A stretch of 10,096 bases of DNA from Lachnoclostridium sp. UBA933 (GCA_002293545.1 DBDL01000052.1:1948-12043), one strand, 5' to 3'; shown: positions 1-8,029, counted from the first letter of the stretch. A program made the numbers and translations. The notes: generated by a model from the letters alone, not told the origin.

Positions 1-3
1 AAG

Positions 4-9
4 TATACT
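4..9 (+). promoter_or_regulatory. possible -10 element for the Big_2 protein gene
   Basis: The hexamer TATACT matches the sigma-A -10 consensus at five of six positions and lies 34 bases before the ATG at 44. Transcription would begin near position 16. Any -35 element falls outside the window, so this cannot be confirmed. Between it and the start codon the 6-base palindrome TGCGCA occurs twice (11-16 and 23-28) with an A-rich spacer, so the leader could fold into a small hairpin just ahead of the ribosome-binding site. Confidence 0.3.
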
Positions 10-43
10 ATGCGCAAAAACATGCGCAAGAATGGGGGGTTTT

Positions 44-970
44 ATGAACAAATTCAAAATAACAGTGATTGCATTATTATTTATTTTACTGTCCGGCATG
101 ATATTTACAACAAATACATCAGCGGCGGCACACAAAAAGATTATTCTAAATAAAAAAACTTTATCATTACAAAAAAACAAAAAATATACACTGCGGTTAA
201 AGGGCGTAAAAAAGAAAAAGGTGAAATGGAGAAGCAATAAAAAACGTATCGTATCCGTAAAGAAAGGAAAGATTATCGCGAAAAAACGAGGAAAAGCAAC
301 TGTTACCGCGAGTGCATTCGGCAGAAAATACCGTTGTAAAATTTCCGTTTTTGAAAAGAAAAACAAGTATTCGGATAATACGCTGTCAACAATACCGGAT
401 AAAGGTCTGTTTCAAAACTTTTCCATGTTTTTTACCGTTACCCATGTATCGGGGAAAAATGTATACCTTGCTTCTGAGATAAATCCCAACGGGGCAACGT
501 ATATTTTAAAAATGTCAAATTCACTCTTACTGACTTTCGGGGTTTATCCTATATCTGAAATAGACGCTAAGGGTATTTACGGCATGACTGATTTTCAGAT
601 GAGTGCCGGAAAAAGGCTGAAAATTGTCAACCCCACTGTTCTCCCCTCATCAAAAGAAGCCGGGAAAATGAAAATTGCCAACTGTACAAGAGTTGAATTC
701 GTACGTAAGGGAGTCTGGCATACTTCGCTGTCCGTAGATAAAATTTCTGATAAAATCCTGTATATGTCGGAAAATCGGGAAGGTACTTATCTTGGATCTT
801 TCATCCTGCATCTCGGACAAAATGATATTTTGGTGCTGAAAAACGGAAAGCAGCTAAGGATAAATGATATTAAAATCGGTGACAAAGTGAATATTCTGAT
901 CGACCCCTTTGTATCAGTGACCGTGCCGGGAATCGTATACGACTGCACAAGAATACATATACTTGAATAA
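44..970 (+). CDS. secreted protein: Big_2 Ig-like domain plus unrecognised duplicated beta domain
   Basis: The protein has 308 residues from the ATG at 44. This start is preferred over the in-frame ATG at 32 because the G-run at 34-39 is a Shine-Dalgarno site at the right distance and the signal peptide begins cleanly here. Residues 1 to about 28 form a signal peptide: Lys at 3 and 5, a hydrophobic core from about 6 to 22, then an Ala-Ala-Ala cleavage region. Residues about 32-103 look like a bacterial Ig-like Big_2 domain of the very Lys-rich kind common in Lachnospiraceae, with the typical strands ending in KVKW, IVSV and the closing GKATVTA / CKISV motif. Residues about 129-308 match no family I recognise with confidence. 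They fall into two similar halves, each ending in a CTR-(hydrophobic) strand, faintly reminiscent of small OB-like DUF3221 domains. There is no sortase signal or C-terminal membrane segment, so the protein is probably secreted or bound to the wall non-covalently. The function is unknown. It is the only + strand gene here and converges on the ABC gene. Confidence 0.85.
   Translation: MNKFKITVIALLFILLSGMIFTTNTSAAAHKKIILNKKTLSLQKNKKYTLRLKGVKKKKVKWRSNKKRIVSVKKGKIIAKKRGKATVTASAFGRKYRCKISVFEKKNKYSDNTLSTIPDKGLFQNFSMFFTVTHVSGKNVYLASEINPNGATYILKMSNSLLLTFGVYPISEIDAKGIYGMTDFQMSAGKRLKIVNPTVLPSSKEAGKMKIANCTRVEFVRKGVWHTSLSVDKISDKILYMSENREGTYLGSFILHLGQNDILVLKNGKQLRINDIKIGDKVNILIDPFVSVTVPGIVYDCTRIHILE
428..967 (+). 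repeat. two degenerate protein repeats in the C-terminal half of the Big_2 protein
   Basis: Residues about 129-220 (428-703) and 227-308 (722-967) align by eye. Both have a short strand after Gly/Asp-Lys (KNVYLAS against KILYMSE), then a hydrophobic strand (ATYILKM against GSFILHL). Next comes an LLL/ILVL strand, then an Ile-x-Asp-Ile/Ala turn, a G-(D/K)-(K/R)-(V/L)-x-I strand and a final CTR strand (CTRVEFV against CTRIHIL). The likeness is at protein level only; no DNA-level repeat is visible, so any duplication is old. The alignment is an inference from motif order. Confidence 0.5.
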
Positions 971-976
971 ATCCTT

Positions 977-2839
977 TTACCCGTGATACATTTTTGCGTA
1001 TACCCCGTTTTTCTCAAGTAATTCCTTATGTGTCCCGCTCTCTGCAATCATGCCGTCGTCGATAACCAATATGGTATCCGCATTTTTTATCGTTGACAGC
1101 CGATGGGCAATGACGAAACTGGTACGGTTTTTCCCAAGGCGGAGAAGTGCCTGACTGATTTTCTGTTCGGTTGCGGCGTCCACACTAGACGTCGCTTCAT
1201 CCAGTATCAGAATCGGGGCGGGACACAGTACCGCTCTTGCAATCGCAATCAACTGACGCTGCCCTTGCGACAAAGAATCAACGGAACCGGACACGACGGT
1301 TTCATATCCATGCGGAAGCCTTCGGATAAACGGGTCTGCATTGGCAGCTCTTGCGGCGGCAATGATTTCATCCCTGCTCGCTTCGGGCTTCCCATACCGG
1401 ATATTCTCCAAAATCGTTCCGGTAAAAAGACAGGTATCCTGCAGGACAACCGTAAACGCTTTCAGTAAACTCTCTCTCTTATATTCTTTGATATCTTTAT
1501 GATTGATTTCTATTGTACCATCGGAAACATCATAAAACCGGGTAAGCAGATTGACAATCGTTGTCTTTCCTGCCCCGGTCTTTCCGACTAAGGCAATCGT
1601 CTTCCCTTTTTCTGCCAGGAATGAAACTTTTTTTAGTACCTCTTTCTCGCCGTCATAGGAAAACGTTACATTATGAAACGTAATATCCCCGACGGTTTCC
1701 GGCAAATCAGCGGCGTCTTTCGTATCCTCGGCTTCATCTTCCTCCTGAAGCACGTCAAAAACGCGCTCCGCACCTGCCAGAGCGGACTGCAGGGTATTAA
1801 ACGTACCGGCAATGTCGTTCAGGGGTCTTACAAATAGTCTGGCATAGGCAATAAAACTGGCGATAATCCCAACCGAAATAACTCCGTTCAATGCCAATAC
1901 GCCGCCGACTCCCGCTACCAGAGTATAAATGAAGTTTGAAAGCACATTCATAAGCGGCATCAAATATCCCGCACATATTTGTGCATTCGTCGAATGGGTT
2001 AAAAGTCTGCGGTTGGTTTCTTCAAATGACCGGATTCGGTTTTCTTCCTGATGAAAAGCCTTTACCATTCTCAGCCCGTAAATGGTTTCTTCAATGGTTC
2101 CGTTCAAAATCCCAAGTTCTCTCTGCTGGTTACGGAACATCACACGGGAACGCGACGCAATGATTTTGGTCAGTATGATCACAAGCGGCACCGCAATCAG
2201 AACTACGGGCGTTAAAACCGGGCTGAGCAAAAACATAAATACCGCAGAACCAATAACGGTAATCGTAGAATTCATCAACTGGCTTGTGGAAGCCGCAATC
2301 GTCGTGCTGATATTATCAATATCATTGGTCAGACGGCTCATCATTTCACCGTGAGGATGGGTATCATGATAAATAAGCGGTAAGGTCTGCGTTTTAACAA
2401 ACAATTCTTTCCGCAGTGATTTTACAATCCGCTGAGATGTCCCTGCCATAAGCCAGCCTTGGAGAGTGGTGCAGATATAATCAAAAAAGTAGGAAAATAC
2501 AATAACAAAACCAATCGTCATGACAAACCGATAATCCGGACGGCGGATATCCAGTTTTCCGACGGCATCCACCGCTTTGCCAATAAGCGTAGGAACATAC
2601 AGTAAAACGGTATTGGATAATAAAAGAAGAATCAGGATAACAAATAATAGTTTTCCTTCTTTTAAATATACGGAAAACAATTCCCTCAAGGTTCCTTTTG
2701 TATTTTTGGCTCTTTCTGTTGACCCAAACCGGGCGGCAGGACCTGCCCCCATCCGCCCTCCTCTCGGATGAAATGCGATTTCCGGAGCGTTCGGGCTGGT
2801 ATTGTGACGGCTGCCTGCTCCTCTATGCCCGCTGCTCAT
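977..2839 (-). CDS. ABC exporter half-transporter, catalytically competent subunit (ATP-binding/permease)
   Basis: This is a 620-residue fused membrane and ATPase protein of the multidrug/lipid exporter (ABCB/MsbA-like) type. A roughly 45-residue Gly/Arg-rich cytosolic N-terminus precedes a six-helix transmembrane region (about 62-345). The nucleotide-binding domain follows: Walker A GKTGAGKTT at 419-427, Q-loop Gln467, signature LSQGQ at 523-527, Walker B LILDE at 544-548 with catalytic Glu548, and switch His579. The signature is non-canonical (LSQGQ rather than LSGGQ), while Walker B and the His switch are intact. The upstream gene shows the reverse pattern, so the two should form one heterodimer. 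I chose the ATG at 2837-2839 because AAGGAAG lies 8 bases ahead of it. A longer frame reaches a GTG at 2890 but has no Shine-Dalgarno site. The chosen start overlaps the upstream stop by 17 bases, which implies translational coupling. The substrate cannot be read from sequence; drug, peptide or lipid export are all possible. Confidence 0.93.
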   Translation of the reverse strand: MSSGHRGAGSRHNTSPNAPEIAFHPRGGRMGAGPAARFGSTERAKNTKGTLRELFSVYLKEGKLLFVILILLLLSNTVLLYVPTLIGKAVDAVGKLDIRRPDYRFVMTIGFVIVFSYFFDYICTTLQGWLMAGTSQRIVKSLRKELFVKTQTLPLIYHDTHPHGEMMSRLTNDIDNISTTIAASTSQLMNSTITVIGSAVFMFLLSPVLTPVVLIAVPLVIILTKIIASRSRVMFRNQQRELGILNGTIEETIYGLRMVKAFHQEENRIRSFEETNRRLLTHSTNAQICAGYLMPLMNVLSNFIYTLVAGVGGVLALNGVISVGIIASFIAYARLFVRPLNDIAGTFNTLQSALAGAERVFDVLQEEDEAEDTKDAADLPETVGDITFHNVTFSYDGEKEVLKKVSFLAEKGKTIALVGKTGAGKTTIVNLLTRFYDVSDGTIEINHKDIKEYKRESLLKAFTVVLQDTCLFTGTILENIRYGKPEASRDEIIAAARAANADPFIRRLPHGYETVVSGSVDSLSQGQRQLIAIARAVLCPAPILILDEATSSVDAATEQKISQALLRLGKNRTSFVIAHRLSTIKNADTILVIDDGMIAESGTHKELLEKNGVYAKMYHG

Positions 2840-4667
2840 CCGCAACACTTCCTTCCATTTGGATTCTGTAAATCTCCCGGTATACTTCACAGTTTTTCAT
2901 GAGCTGCTCATGTGTGCCGTAACCGACCTGATAACCATTATCCAAAACCAAAATATTGTCCGCACCCATAACGGAACGAATCCTTTGGGATATATTGATG
3001 CAGGTCAGGTTCTTTGAGTATTCTTTAAGATTCTTCATGACCCTGGATTCGGTAATCGTATCCAACGCACTGGTACAATCATCAAGAATCAAAAGATCGG
3101 GGTGTCCTACAATAGCTCTGGCAATCGACAAACGCTGCTTCTGTCCTCCCGACAAGTTGGCGCCGTGCTGTTCCAGATAGGTATCAAATCCGCCGGAGCC
3201 GGAAATAAATTCATATGCTTCCGCCGCCATTGCCGCTTCTTCGATCTCCTCCCCGGAAGCATTTTCATTTCCGAAGCAAATATTTTCTTTTATTGTCCCG
3301 GTAAATAACATCGGGGTTTGGGGGACGATTGCCGCAATATGACAATATTGTTCTTCCGGAAGCTCATCAATTGGCTTTCCATCTATGAGGATACTGCCTT
3401 CCGTTGCTTTATAAAAACGCAGCAAAAGAGAGGTCAGCGTGCTTTTTCCGGAACCGGTCGAACCGATAACACCAAGCGTTTGTCTTTTCTCAATTGAGAA
3501 ATCAATATCTTTCAATGCCATATCTCCGGTTGCCGACGGATAGGAGAATGAAACATTGTCAAACGAAACCATCTTTCGATACATTCCTTTTTCGGAATAT
3601 AAATTTTCTGTGTTATACTCTCTGATGTCCTCTGGATTGACAGACTGGTTATCCCCTCTTTCCCCCGGACTTGAAAATCGTTCGTGCCGCTCTTGATCCG
3701 ACCATTCTTGATTTGACCGTTCTTGATCCGACAATAGCAGAACCTCGGAAATTCGCCAATACGATGCTTTTGTACGTACATATAAATTTAAGATATTCGT
3801 CACTACCACAAGCAGGAAAAGGATTTGCGTCATATAGGAAACAAATGCCACAATCTGACCGACCTTCATATCCCCGGATACGAATAGCCGGGAACCGGCA
3901 AAGATGATAGCAGCAATGCCCATATTGACGGAAAGGCTGGCAACCGGCGAGGAAACGGCACTGATCCGCTCCGCTTTTATTGTGATGTCCGATAAGTTAT
4001 CATTGGTATCTTCAAACCGTTTCTGTTCATATTTGTTTCTTCCAAAAGCCCTTACAAGACGAATTCCGATCAAATACTCCCGGATGGTTGTATTGATTTT
4101 ATCGAGGGCTCCCTGTACTTTTTCATATATGGGATAAGAAAGCTTCATACTGACACCGAGCGCCATACACGATATCAGTACGATTGTCAGTACGATCGGT
4201 ATGGTATGTATATCAATCATTGCCGCCAGTGTAATACATCCCAGGCAGGTAATCGGCGCCTTGATGAAAAAACGCATGATGCCGTTGATAAAGTTTGTTA
4301 CCTGTACAATGTCATTTGTCATTCTTGTGATCAAAGAACCGCCGTCGTATCTTTCGGCGTCGGATACCGAAATTCTGTTGACTTTCTCGAACATCGAATG
4401 CCGCATTCTTGCCCCGACTTTTTGTGAAACCTTACTGCTCAGGACATTCCTCGTACAGGCAAAAACCGCCCCGGTCATTGTAATCCCAAGCATGACCCCG
4501 CCCGTCGCCAGTACGTATTTCATATTCCCCTGAATGACACCGTTATCAATCAGACGCGACATGATTTGAGGAATCAGCAAATCACACACGGCTTCCATAG
4601 CAACACAAAAGATTGATAAAAAAAATAAATGCTTATAATCTTTCCAATACTCACTGAATAGTTTCAT
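2823..4667 (-). CDS. ABC exporter half-transporter, degenerate-site subunit (ATP-binding/permease)
   Basis: This 614-residue protein has a six-helix transmembrane region (about 14-300) followed by a nucleotide-binding domain. Walker A is GSTGSGKST (402-410), the Q-loop Gln is 450, the signature is a canonical LSGGQ (505-509) and Walker B is LLILDD (525-530). The catalytic Glu is replaced by Asp530 and the switch His by Gln561 (ISQR instead of AHR). In heterodimeric exporters such as TM287/288 and BmrCD this subunit contributes the weak ATP site, paired with the partner's altered signature. That matches the next gene, which begins inside this one's 3' end. Residues about 311-365, between the membrane region and the ATPase, form an unusually long hydrophilic linker with three copies of a five-residue repeat. 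The ATG at 4665-4667 lies 12 bases after the prfA stop, and its Shine-Dalgarno sequence (AAAGGG) abuts that stop codon, so it is probably co-transcribed with prfA. The exported substrate is unknown. Confidence 0.93.
   Translation of the reverse strand: MKLFSEYWKDYKHLFFLSIFCVAMEAVCDLLIPQIMSRLIDNGVIQGNMKYVLATGGVMLGITMTGAVFACTRNVLSSKVSQKVGARMRHSMFEKVNRISVSDAERYDGGSLITRMTNDIVQVTNFINGIMRFFIKAPITCLGCITLAAMIDIHTIPIVLTIVLISCMALGVSMKLSYPIYEKVQGALDKINTTIREYLIGIRLVRAFGRNKYEQKRFEDTNDNLSDITIKAERISAVSSPVASLSVNMGIAAIIFAGSRLFVSGDMKVGQIVAFVSYMTQILFLLVVVTNILNLYVRTKASYWRISEVLLLSDQERSNQEWSDQERHERFSSPGERGDNQSVNPEDIREYNTENLYSEKGMYRKMVSFDNVSFSYPSATGDMALKDIDFSIEKRQTLGVIGSTGSGKSTLTSLLLRFYKATEGSILIDGKPIDELPEEQYCHIAAIVPQTPMLFTGTIKENICFGNENASGEEIEEAAMAAEAYEFISGSGGFDTYLEQHGANLSGGQKQRLSIARAIVGHPDLLILDDCTSALDTITESRVMKNLKEYSKNLTCINISQRIRSVMGADNILVLDNGYQVGYGTHEQLMKNCEVYREIYRIQMEGSVADEQRA
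3687..3731 (-). repeat. three tandem 15-bp units in the TMD-NBD linker
   Basis: Three in-frame 15-bp units (3687-3701, 3702-3716, 3717-3731) encode SDQER, SNQEW and SDQER at residues 313-327 of the degenerate-site ABC subunit. The outer units differ by a single base (ccgctcttgatccga and ccgttcttgatccga on the + strand), which points to recent slippage or unequal crossover. The unit length is a multiple of three, so copy-number change would keep the reading frame. The flanking linker is also hydrophilic. Confidence 0.85.
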
Positions 4668-4679
4668 CGCTCATCCCTT

Positions 4680-5756
4680 TTATCCGACTTCACTCAATTT
4701 ACTCAGTCTTGCCGCCTGATCTTCGGCAGTCAAATGATCAATAATCTCCTGAATATCACCGCCGACAATCGAATCCAGACGATGAAGCGTCAGTTTGATT
4801 CGGTGGTCGGTTACCCGTCCCTGCGGATAATTGTAAGTCCTTATTTTCTCGGAACGATCCCCCGAACCAATCTGGCTTCTTCTGGCTTCGGCTTCAGCGT
4901 CGTGTGCTTTGGCACACTCCAAATCATACAATCTCGCCCGTAATACTTTGATTGCCTTTTCTTTATTTTGAAGCTGTGATTTTTCATCCTGGCAGGATAT
5001 TACAATCCCTGAGGGAATGTGCGTCAGACGTACTGCGGAGTCCGTTGTATTGACACATTGCCCGCCGTTTCCGGACGCACGGAACACATCAAATTTACAG
5101 TCATTCAAATCCAATGAAATATCTACTTCTTCCGCTTCCGGCATGATGGCAACGGTCGAGGTCGATGTATGGATTCTTCCGCCGGACTCGGTTGCCGGTA
5201 TTCTCTGAACACGGTGAACACCGCTTTCGTATTTCAATTTGGAGTACGCACCGAACCCGTTAATCATAAAAATCACCTCTTTAAACCCGCCGATTCCGTT
5301 TTCATTCAGGCTGATCATGTCCGTTTTCCATCGGTTCGTTTCGGCATATTTGCAATACATACGGTATAAATCCGCTGAAAATAATGCAGCTTCGTCCCCG
5401 CCGGCACCGGCACGAATCTCTACGATAACATTTTTATCGTCGTTCGGATCTTTCGGAAGAAGCAGCACCCGCAGCTCTTTTTCAATCCTTTCAAGTTTGT
5501 CCTTGCTTTCCCCCAATTCTTCTTTCGCAAGCTCTTTTAACTCCGCATCGCTTTCTTCCTCTAAGATCAAAAGACTTTCCTCTATTGTTTCTTTCGTCTT
5601 TTTATATTCTTTATATTTTTCTACAATGACGCCAAGCTCCGTCTGCTCTTTCATCCGTTTCCGGTACCGTTCCTGATCTTGAATCACTTCCGGTTCACTC
5701 AATTCATTCAGTACGTCCTGATAACGCAATAAAATACTTTCCAGTCTGTCAAACAT
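4680..5756 (-). CDS. prfA: peptide chain release factor 1 (RF1)
   Basis: RF1 recognises UAA and UAG stop codons in the ribosomal A site and triggers peptide release. The 358-residue length is typical of the family. Residues about 1-100 are the charged helical N-terminal domain. The stop-codon reading motif PAT at 187-189, within [14 protein letters not shown], marks RF1 rather than RF2, which carries SPF. The catalytic GGQ is at 231-233; Gln233 is the residue methylated by PrmC, whose gene is immediately upstream. The C-terminal stretch with [18 protein letters not shown] is also family-typical. The ATG at 5754-5756 follows an AAAGGAAAGGAA Shine-Dalgarno region and sits 18 bases after the prmC stop. 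A frameshift site of the RF2 kind is neither present nor expected. The stop codon is TAA. Confidence 0.98.
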   Translation of the reverse strand: MFDRLESILLRYQDVLNELSEPEVIQDQERYRKRMKEQTELGVIVEKYKEYKKTKETIEESLLILEEESDAELKELAKEELGESKDKLERIEKELRVLLLPKDPNDDKNVIVEIRAGAGGDEAALFSADLYRMYCKYAETNRWKTDMISLNENGIGGFKEVIFMINGFGAYSKLKYESGVHRVQRIPATESGGRIHTSTSTVAIMPEAEEVDISLDLNDCKFDVFRASGNGGQCVNTTDSAVRLTHIPSGIVISCQDEKSQLQNKEKAIKVLRARLYDLECAKAHDAEAEARRSQIGSGDRSEKIRTYNYPQGRVTDHRIKLTLHRLDSIVGGDIQEIIDHLTAEDQAARLSKLSEVG

Positions 5757-5774
5757 AATGATTGTTCCTTTCCT

Positions 5775-6626
5775 TTAAACTTTCGTTCCATTCATATTTT
5801 TCTTCCGCACACCGGATATCATCCGGTCATTTCCCGCCAGATCTTTTCCGGTTTCCACTTGGGAAAAACCGTTCTTTTTCATATAACCGGATACATATTC
5901 CGCCTGATCATAACCAATCTCTAACACAAGCAATCCGCCGGAATTTAAAAAAGAAGAAGCCGACGAAATAATTCTCCTGTAAAAATTATACCCGTCTTCT
6001 CCTCCGTCCAAAGCCGCTTTCGGCTCATAATCCCGCACTTCCGGCATAAGACTGCTGATATCTCCGGTTTTTATATAGGGGGGATTGGACACGATGATAT
6101 CATATTTTTCTATGATTTTTTCAAATAAATCACTTTGAATGCATTTGATTGTTACCCGATTTGCTTTTGCATTTTCTCCTGCTGTCCGAACGGCAGCTTC
6201 CGATATGTCACTGCAATGAACTTCCGCACTTTTTTCTAATGCGGCAATACTGATTCCGATACAGCCGGAACCGGTACATAAGTCAAGAATACGCTTGTTC
6301 TTTGCCGACGGAAGAATTCTTTCCACGATACATTCCGTATCCTGTCTGGGAATCAAAACATCCCTGTTCACCCGAAAGGACAACCCCATAAAATTCGCAT
6401 CATTTATAATATACTGGAGCGGTATCCGTTCACTTCTTTTTTCAATCAAGGCTTGGTACCGCCGCCTGTTTGCTTCCGGCATCTCTTTATTTTCAGAAAG
6501 TATAAATTCCCCGTAATGAATTTGCAAGACCGTTTCTATTAATATTTTTGCGTCAATATGATAGTCCGGAACATTTTTTTCTTTCAATGTATTCCGTCCC
6601 CACACAAGAGCTTCCCGCCAAGTCAC
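5775..6626 (-). CDS. prmC: peptide chain release factor N5-glutamine methyltransferase
   Basis: PrmC (HemK) transfers a methyl group from S-adenosylmethionine to the GGQ glutamine of RF1 and RF2, which speeds peptide release. The 283 residues comprise an N-terminal helical substrate-binding domain (about 1-75) and a Rossmann methyltransferase fold. The SAM-binding motif LDLCTGSGCIGI begins near 114, and the catalytic NPPY motif is at 181-184. IPRQDTE (92-98) and the C-terminal KDLAGNDR (261-268) are also typical of the family. The start is GTG at 6624-6626. The sequence GTGA merges it with the TGA stop of the upstream DUF1385 gene, and AAGGAG lies 8 bases ahead, so coupled translation is likely. 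The next internal Met is near residue 49 and would delete much of the N-terminal domain. Its substrate gene prfA follows directly. Confidence 0.97.
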   Translation of the reverse strand: MTWREALVWGRNTLKEKNVPDYHIDAKILIETVLQIHYGEFILSENKEMPEANRRRYQALIEKRSERIPLQYIINDANFMGLSFRVNRDVLIPRQDTECIVERILPSAKNKRILDLCTGSGCIGISIAALEKSAEVHCSDISEAAVRTAGENAKANRVTIKCIQSDLFEKIIEKYDIIVSNPPYIKTGDISSLMPEVRDYEPKAALDGGEDGYNFYRRIISSASSFLNSGGLLVLEIGYDQAEYVSGYMKKNGFSQVETGKDLAGNDRMISGVRKKNMNGTKV

Positions 6627-7729
6627 TTTTCCGGCTCCTTTTCCGGTGCGTCAAAATACCGGTCCAATGCTTTTAATATTTCATCCTCGTCTTCATCTTC
6701 CAGACCGACAATTTGTATCACATTCTCATCTTCCTGTTGCTCTGTACCCTTTTTCTTTTGCCGTTCCTCTTTTTGATGCTTTTCTATTTTCTGCTGCTCA
6801 TCTTCCTTTTGTTGGTTTTCTCTCTCCGTTAGATATGTTTCCCAATCAAAAACTTCATTGACCGACGCAATCGCAACTTCAATCATATCATCCTCCGGTT
6901 CATTTGTGGTCATTTTCTGAAGCCACAGACCGGGTTTACTCAAGGTATCCATGATTTTGGACTGGGAGCGTCCGGCAAAGCGGATAAATTCGTAAGCAAC
7001 GCCGGCAATAACCGGAATTAACAGTAAGCGAAGCCCCACGCGAAGATATGTGTTATCCACTACAATAAATAAAAAGAATAAAACACTGATTAACATGACA
7101 AAAAGTAAAAAACTTGTTCCGCAGCGTTTGTGTACTTTTGATTGTGACTTTACATTTTCAACGGTAAGCTCCAGTCCGTTTTCAATGCAATTGATTGCTT
7201 TGTGCTCCGCACCATGATACATAAACACTCTTTTGATATCCTCTACCTGAGAAATCAATTTCACATAAGTGACAAACAATACCACCCGGATTATGCCTTC
7301 AATCAACCCACGCAATGCTTCGGACGGAATCCATTTTTTTAAAAGATTTGAAATAAAAAACGGCAAACCGATAAATATGACTGCGGCGGCAATCATGGAA
7401 ACAATTATCATAATCCCCATGACCAATGCTTCCTTTTTTTCCTGATCATGACTCTTTTTACTCTCTTTTTCTTCCTTTTCTTCTGCATCTTCAATAATTC
7501 CGGAAGAAAAAGACAATGTTTTCATACCAATACGCAAAGATTCTATAAAAGCAGCAACACCTCGGATAATCGGTAATGAGGTTATCCCCGATTCCGTTAT
7601 ATTACGACATTGCTTTTTGCTTGTTATGATTTCATTTTCCGGTGTCCTGACCGCTACGGCATAATGGTTTTTGTATTTCATCATGACACCTTCAAGAACC
7701 GCCTGACCACCTATTTCTAAAGGTTTCAT
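6623..7729 (-). CDS. DUF1385 family membrane protein (YqhQ-like)
   Basis: The protein has 368 residues from the ATG at 7727-7729. A TTG four codons upstream lies within the Shine-Dalgarno region; GGAGG, 5 bases before the ATG, supports the ATG. The N-terminal IGGQAVLEGVMMK motif (6-18) and YHGAEHKAI (171-179) are hallmarks of DUF1385, the family that includes Bacillus subtilis YqhQ. Hydrophobic segments at about 101-128, 141-160, 205-225 and 228-250 suggest four membrane helices. There is an acidic/Lys linker at about 80-100 and a long charged tail (about 300-368) rich in Glu, Gln and Lys, likely disordered and cytosolic. I know of no established biochemical role. Its place between rpmE and prmC-prfA is a recurrent arrangement in Firmicutes. 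Its TGA stop overlaps the prmC GTG start. The tail composition is more variable than the core and may be lineage-specific. Confidence 0.92.
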   Translation of the reverse strand: MKPLEIGGQAVLEGVMMKYKNHYAVAVRTPENEIITSKKQCRNITESGITSLPIIRGVAAFIESLRIGMKTLSFSSGIIEDAEEKEEKESKKSHDQEKKEALVMGIMIIVSMIAAAVIFIGLPFFISNLLKKWIPSEALRGLIEGIIRVVLFVTYVKLISQVEDIKRVFMYHGAEHKAINCIENGLELTVENVKSQSKVHKRCGTSFLLFVMLISVLFFLFIVVDNTYLRVGLRLLLIPVIAGVAYEFIRFAGRSQSKIMDTLSKPGLWLQKMTTNEPEDDMIEVAIASVNEVFDWETYLTERENQQKEDEQQKIEKHQKEERQKKKGTEQQEDENVIQIVGLEDEDEDEILKALDRYFDAPEKEPEK

Positions 7730-7752
7730 CTTATCCTCCAACTTGTGATAAG

Positions 7753-7786
7753 TTAAAATAGGCTGAGATTTATCATCCCAACCTAT
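7753..7786 (-). terminator. weak intrinsic terminator or attenuator after rpmE
   Basis: Read on the - strand, arms at 7775-7786 (AUAGGUUGGGAU) and 7758-7769 (AUCUCAGCCUAU) pair over 12 positions, two of them G-U wobbles, around a five-base loop. A short run of four U residues follows, then AA. The hairpin starts seven bases past the rpmE stop codon. The brief U-tract suggests partial termination. That would allow abundant L31 message and reduced read-through into the DUF1385-prmC-prfA genes, for which I see no other clear promoter. Its role is inferred from structure and position. Confidence 0.55.
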
Positions 7787-7792
7787 GTGTGA

Positions 7793-7993
7793 TTAGCTTA
7801 AGCCGTACTTACGATTGAACTTATCAATCGCACCGCGGGCTGCCACTGATTTCTGCTGCCCTGTGTAAAACGGATGACATTTGGAGCATACTTCTACGTG
7901 GATATTCTCTTTGGTGGAACCTGTTTCAAATGTATTGCCGCAGTTACACACCACTTTTGCCTGATGATACTGCGGATGCAATCCTTCTTTCAT
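7793..7993 (-). CDS. rpmE: 50S ribosomal protein L31, zinc-binding (C+) type
   Basis: L31 is a small protein of the large ribosomal subunit that helps bridge the 50S and 30S subunits. At 66 residues it is full length. It carries all four zinc-ligand cysteines, Cys16-x-Cys18 and Cys36-x-x-Cys39 (CxC and CSKC), and so is the zinc-containing form rather than the zinc-free RpmE2 paralogue used in zinc starvation. The family-typical HPFYTG motif (40-45) and a basic C-terminus are present. The ATG at 7991-7993 has a GAGGTG Shine-Dalgarno at 8005-8010, with a rather long 11-base spacing. It is the first gene of the leftward series, with its own promoter and a structured leader of about 90 bases. Confidence 0.98.
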   Translation of the reverse strand: MKEGLHPQYHQAKVVCNCGNTFETGSTKENIHVEVCSKCHPFYTGQQKSVAARGAIDKFNRKYGLS

Positions 7994-8029
7994 ATGATTT
8001 CTTTCACCTCATTACTTTCCTGTATATGT

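Noticed and set aside
787..1047. 86-codon - strand open frame across the convergent junction
   Set aside because: It overlaps two real genes in other frames and looks like the complement of the Big_2 gene end; no family resemblance or start signal.
1103..1468. 121-codon + strand open frame opposite the ABC ATPase domain
   Set aside because: It is antisense to the Walker B and signature region of the ABC gene, and its translation shows no domain features.
2840..2890. GTG-initiated 17-residue N-terminal extension of the second ABC protein
   Set aside because: There is no Shine-Dalgarno ahead of the GTG at 2890, whereas the ATG at 2837-2839 has AAGGAAG at good spacing; the extension would simply read the 3' end of the upstream gene in another frame.
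3512..3781. 89-codon - strand frame with KNGQIKNGRIKSG-like repeats
   Set aside because: It is a +1 shadow of the linker and ATPase region of the ABC subunit. Its apparent repeats are the 15-bp tandem units read out of frame.
5239..5676. 145-codon + strand open frame opposite prfA
   Set aside because: It lies entirely antisense to the well-conserved prfA and is Ser/Phe-rich, as expected from the complement of a Glu/Lys-rich coding strand; it has no convincing ribosome-binding site.
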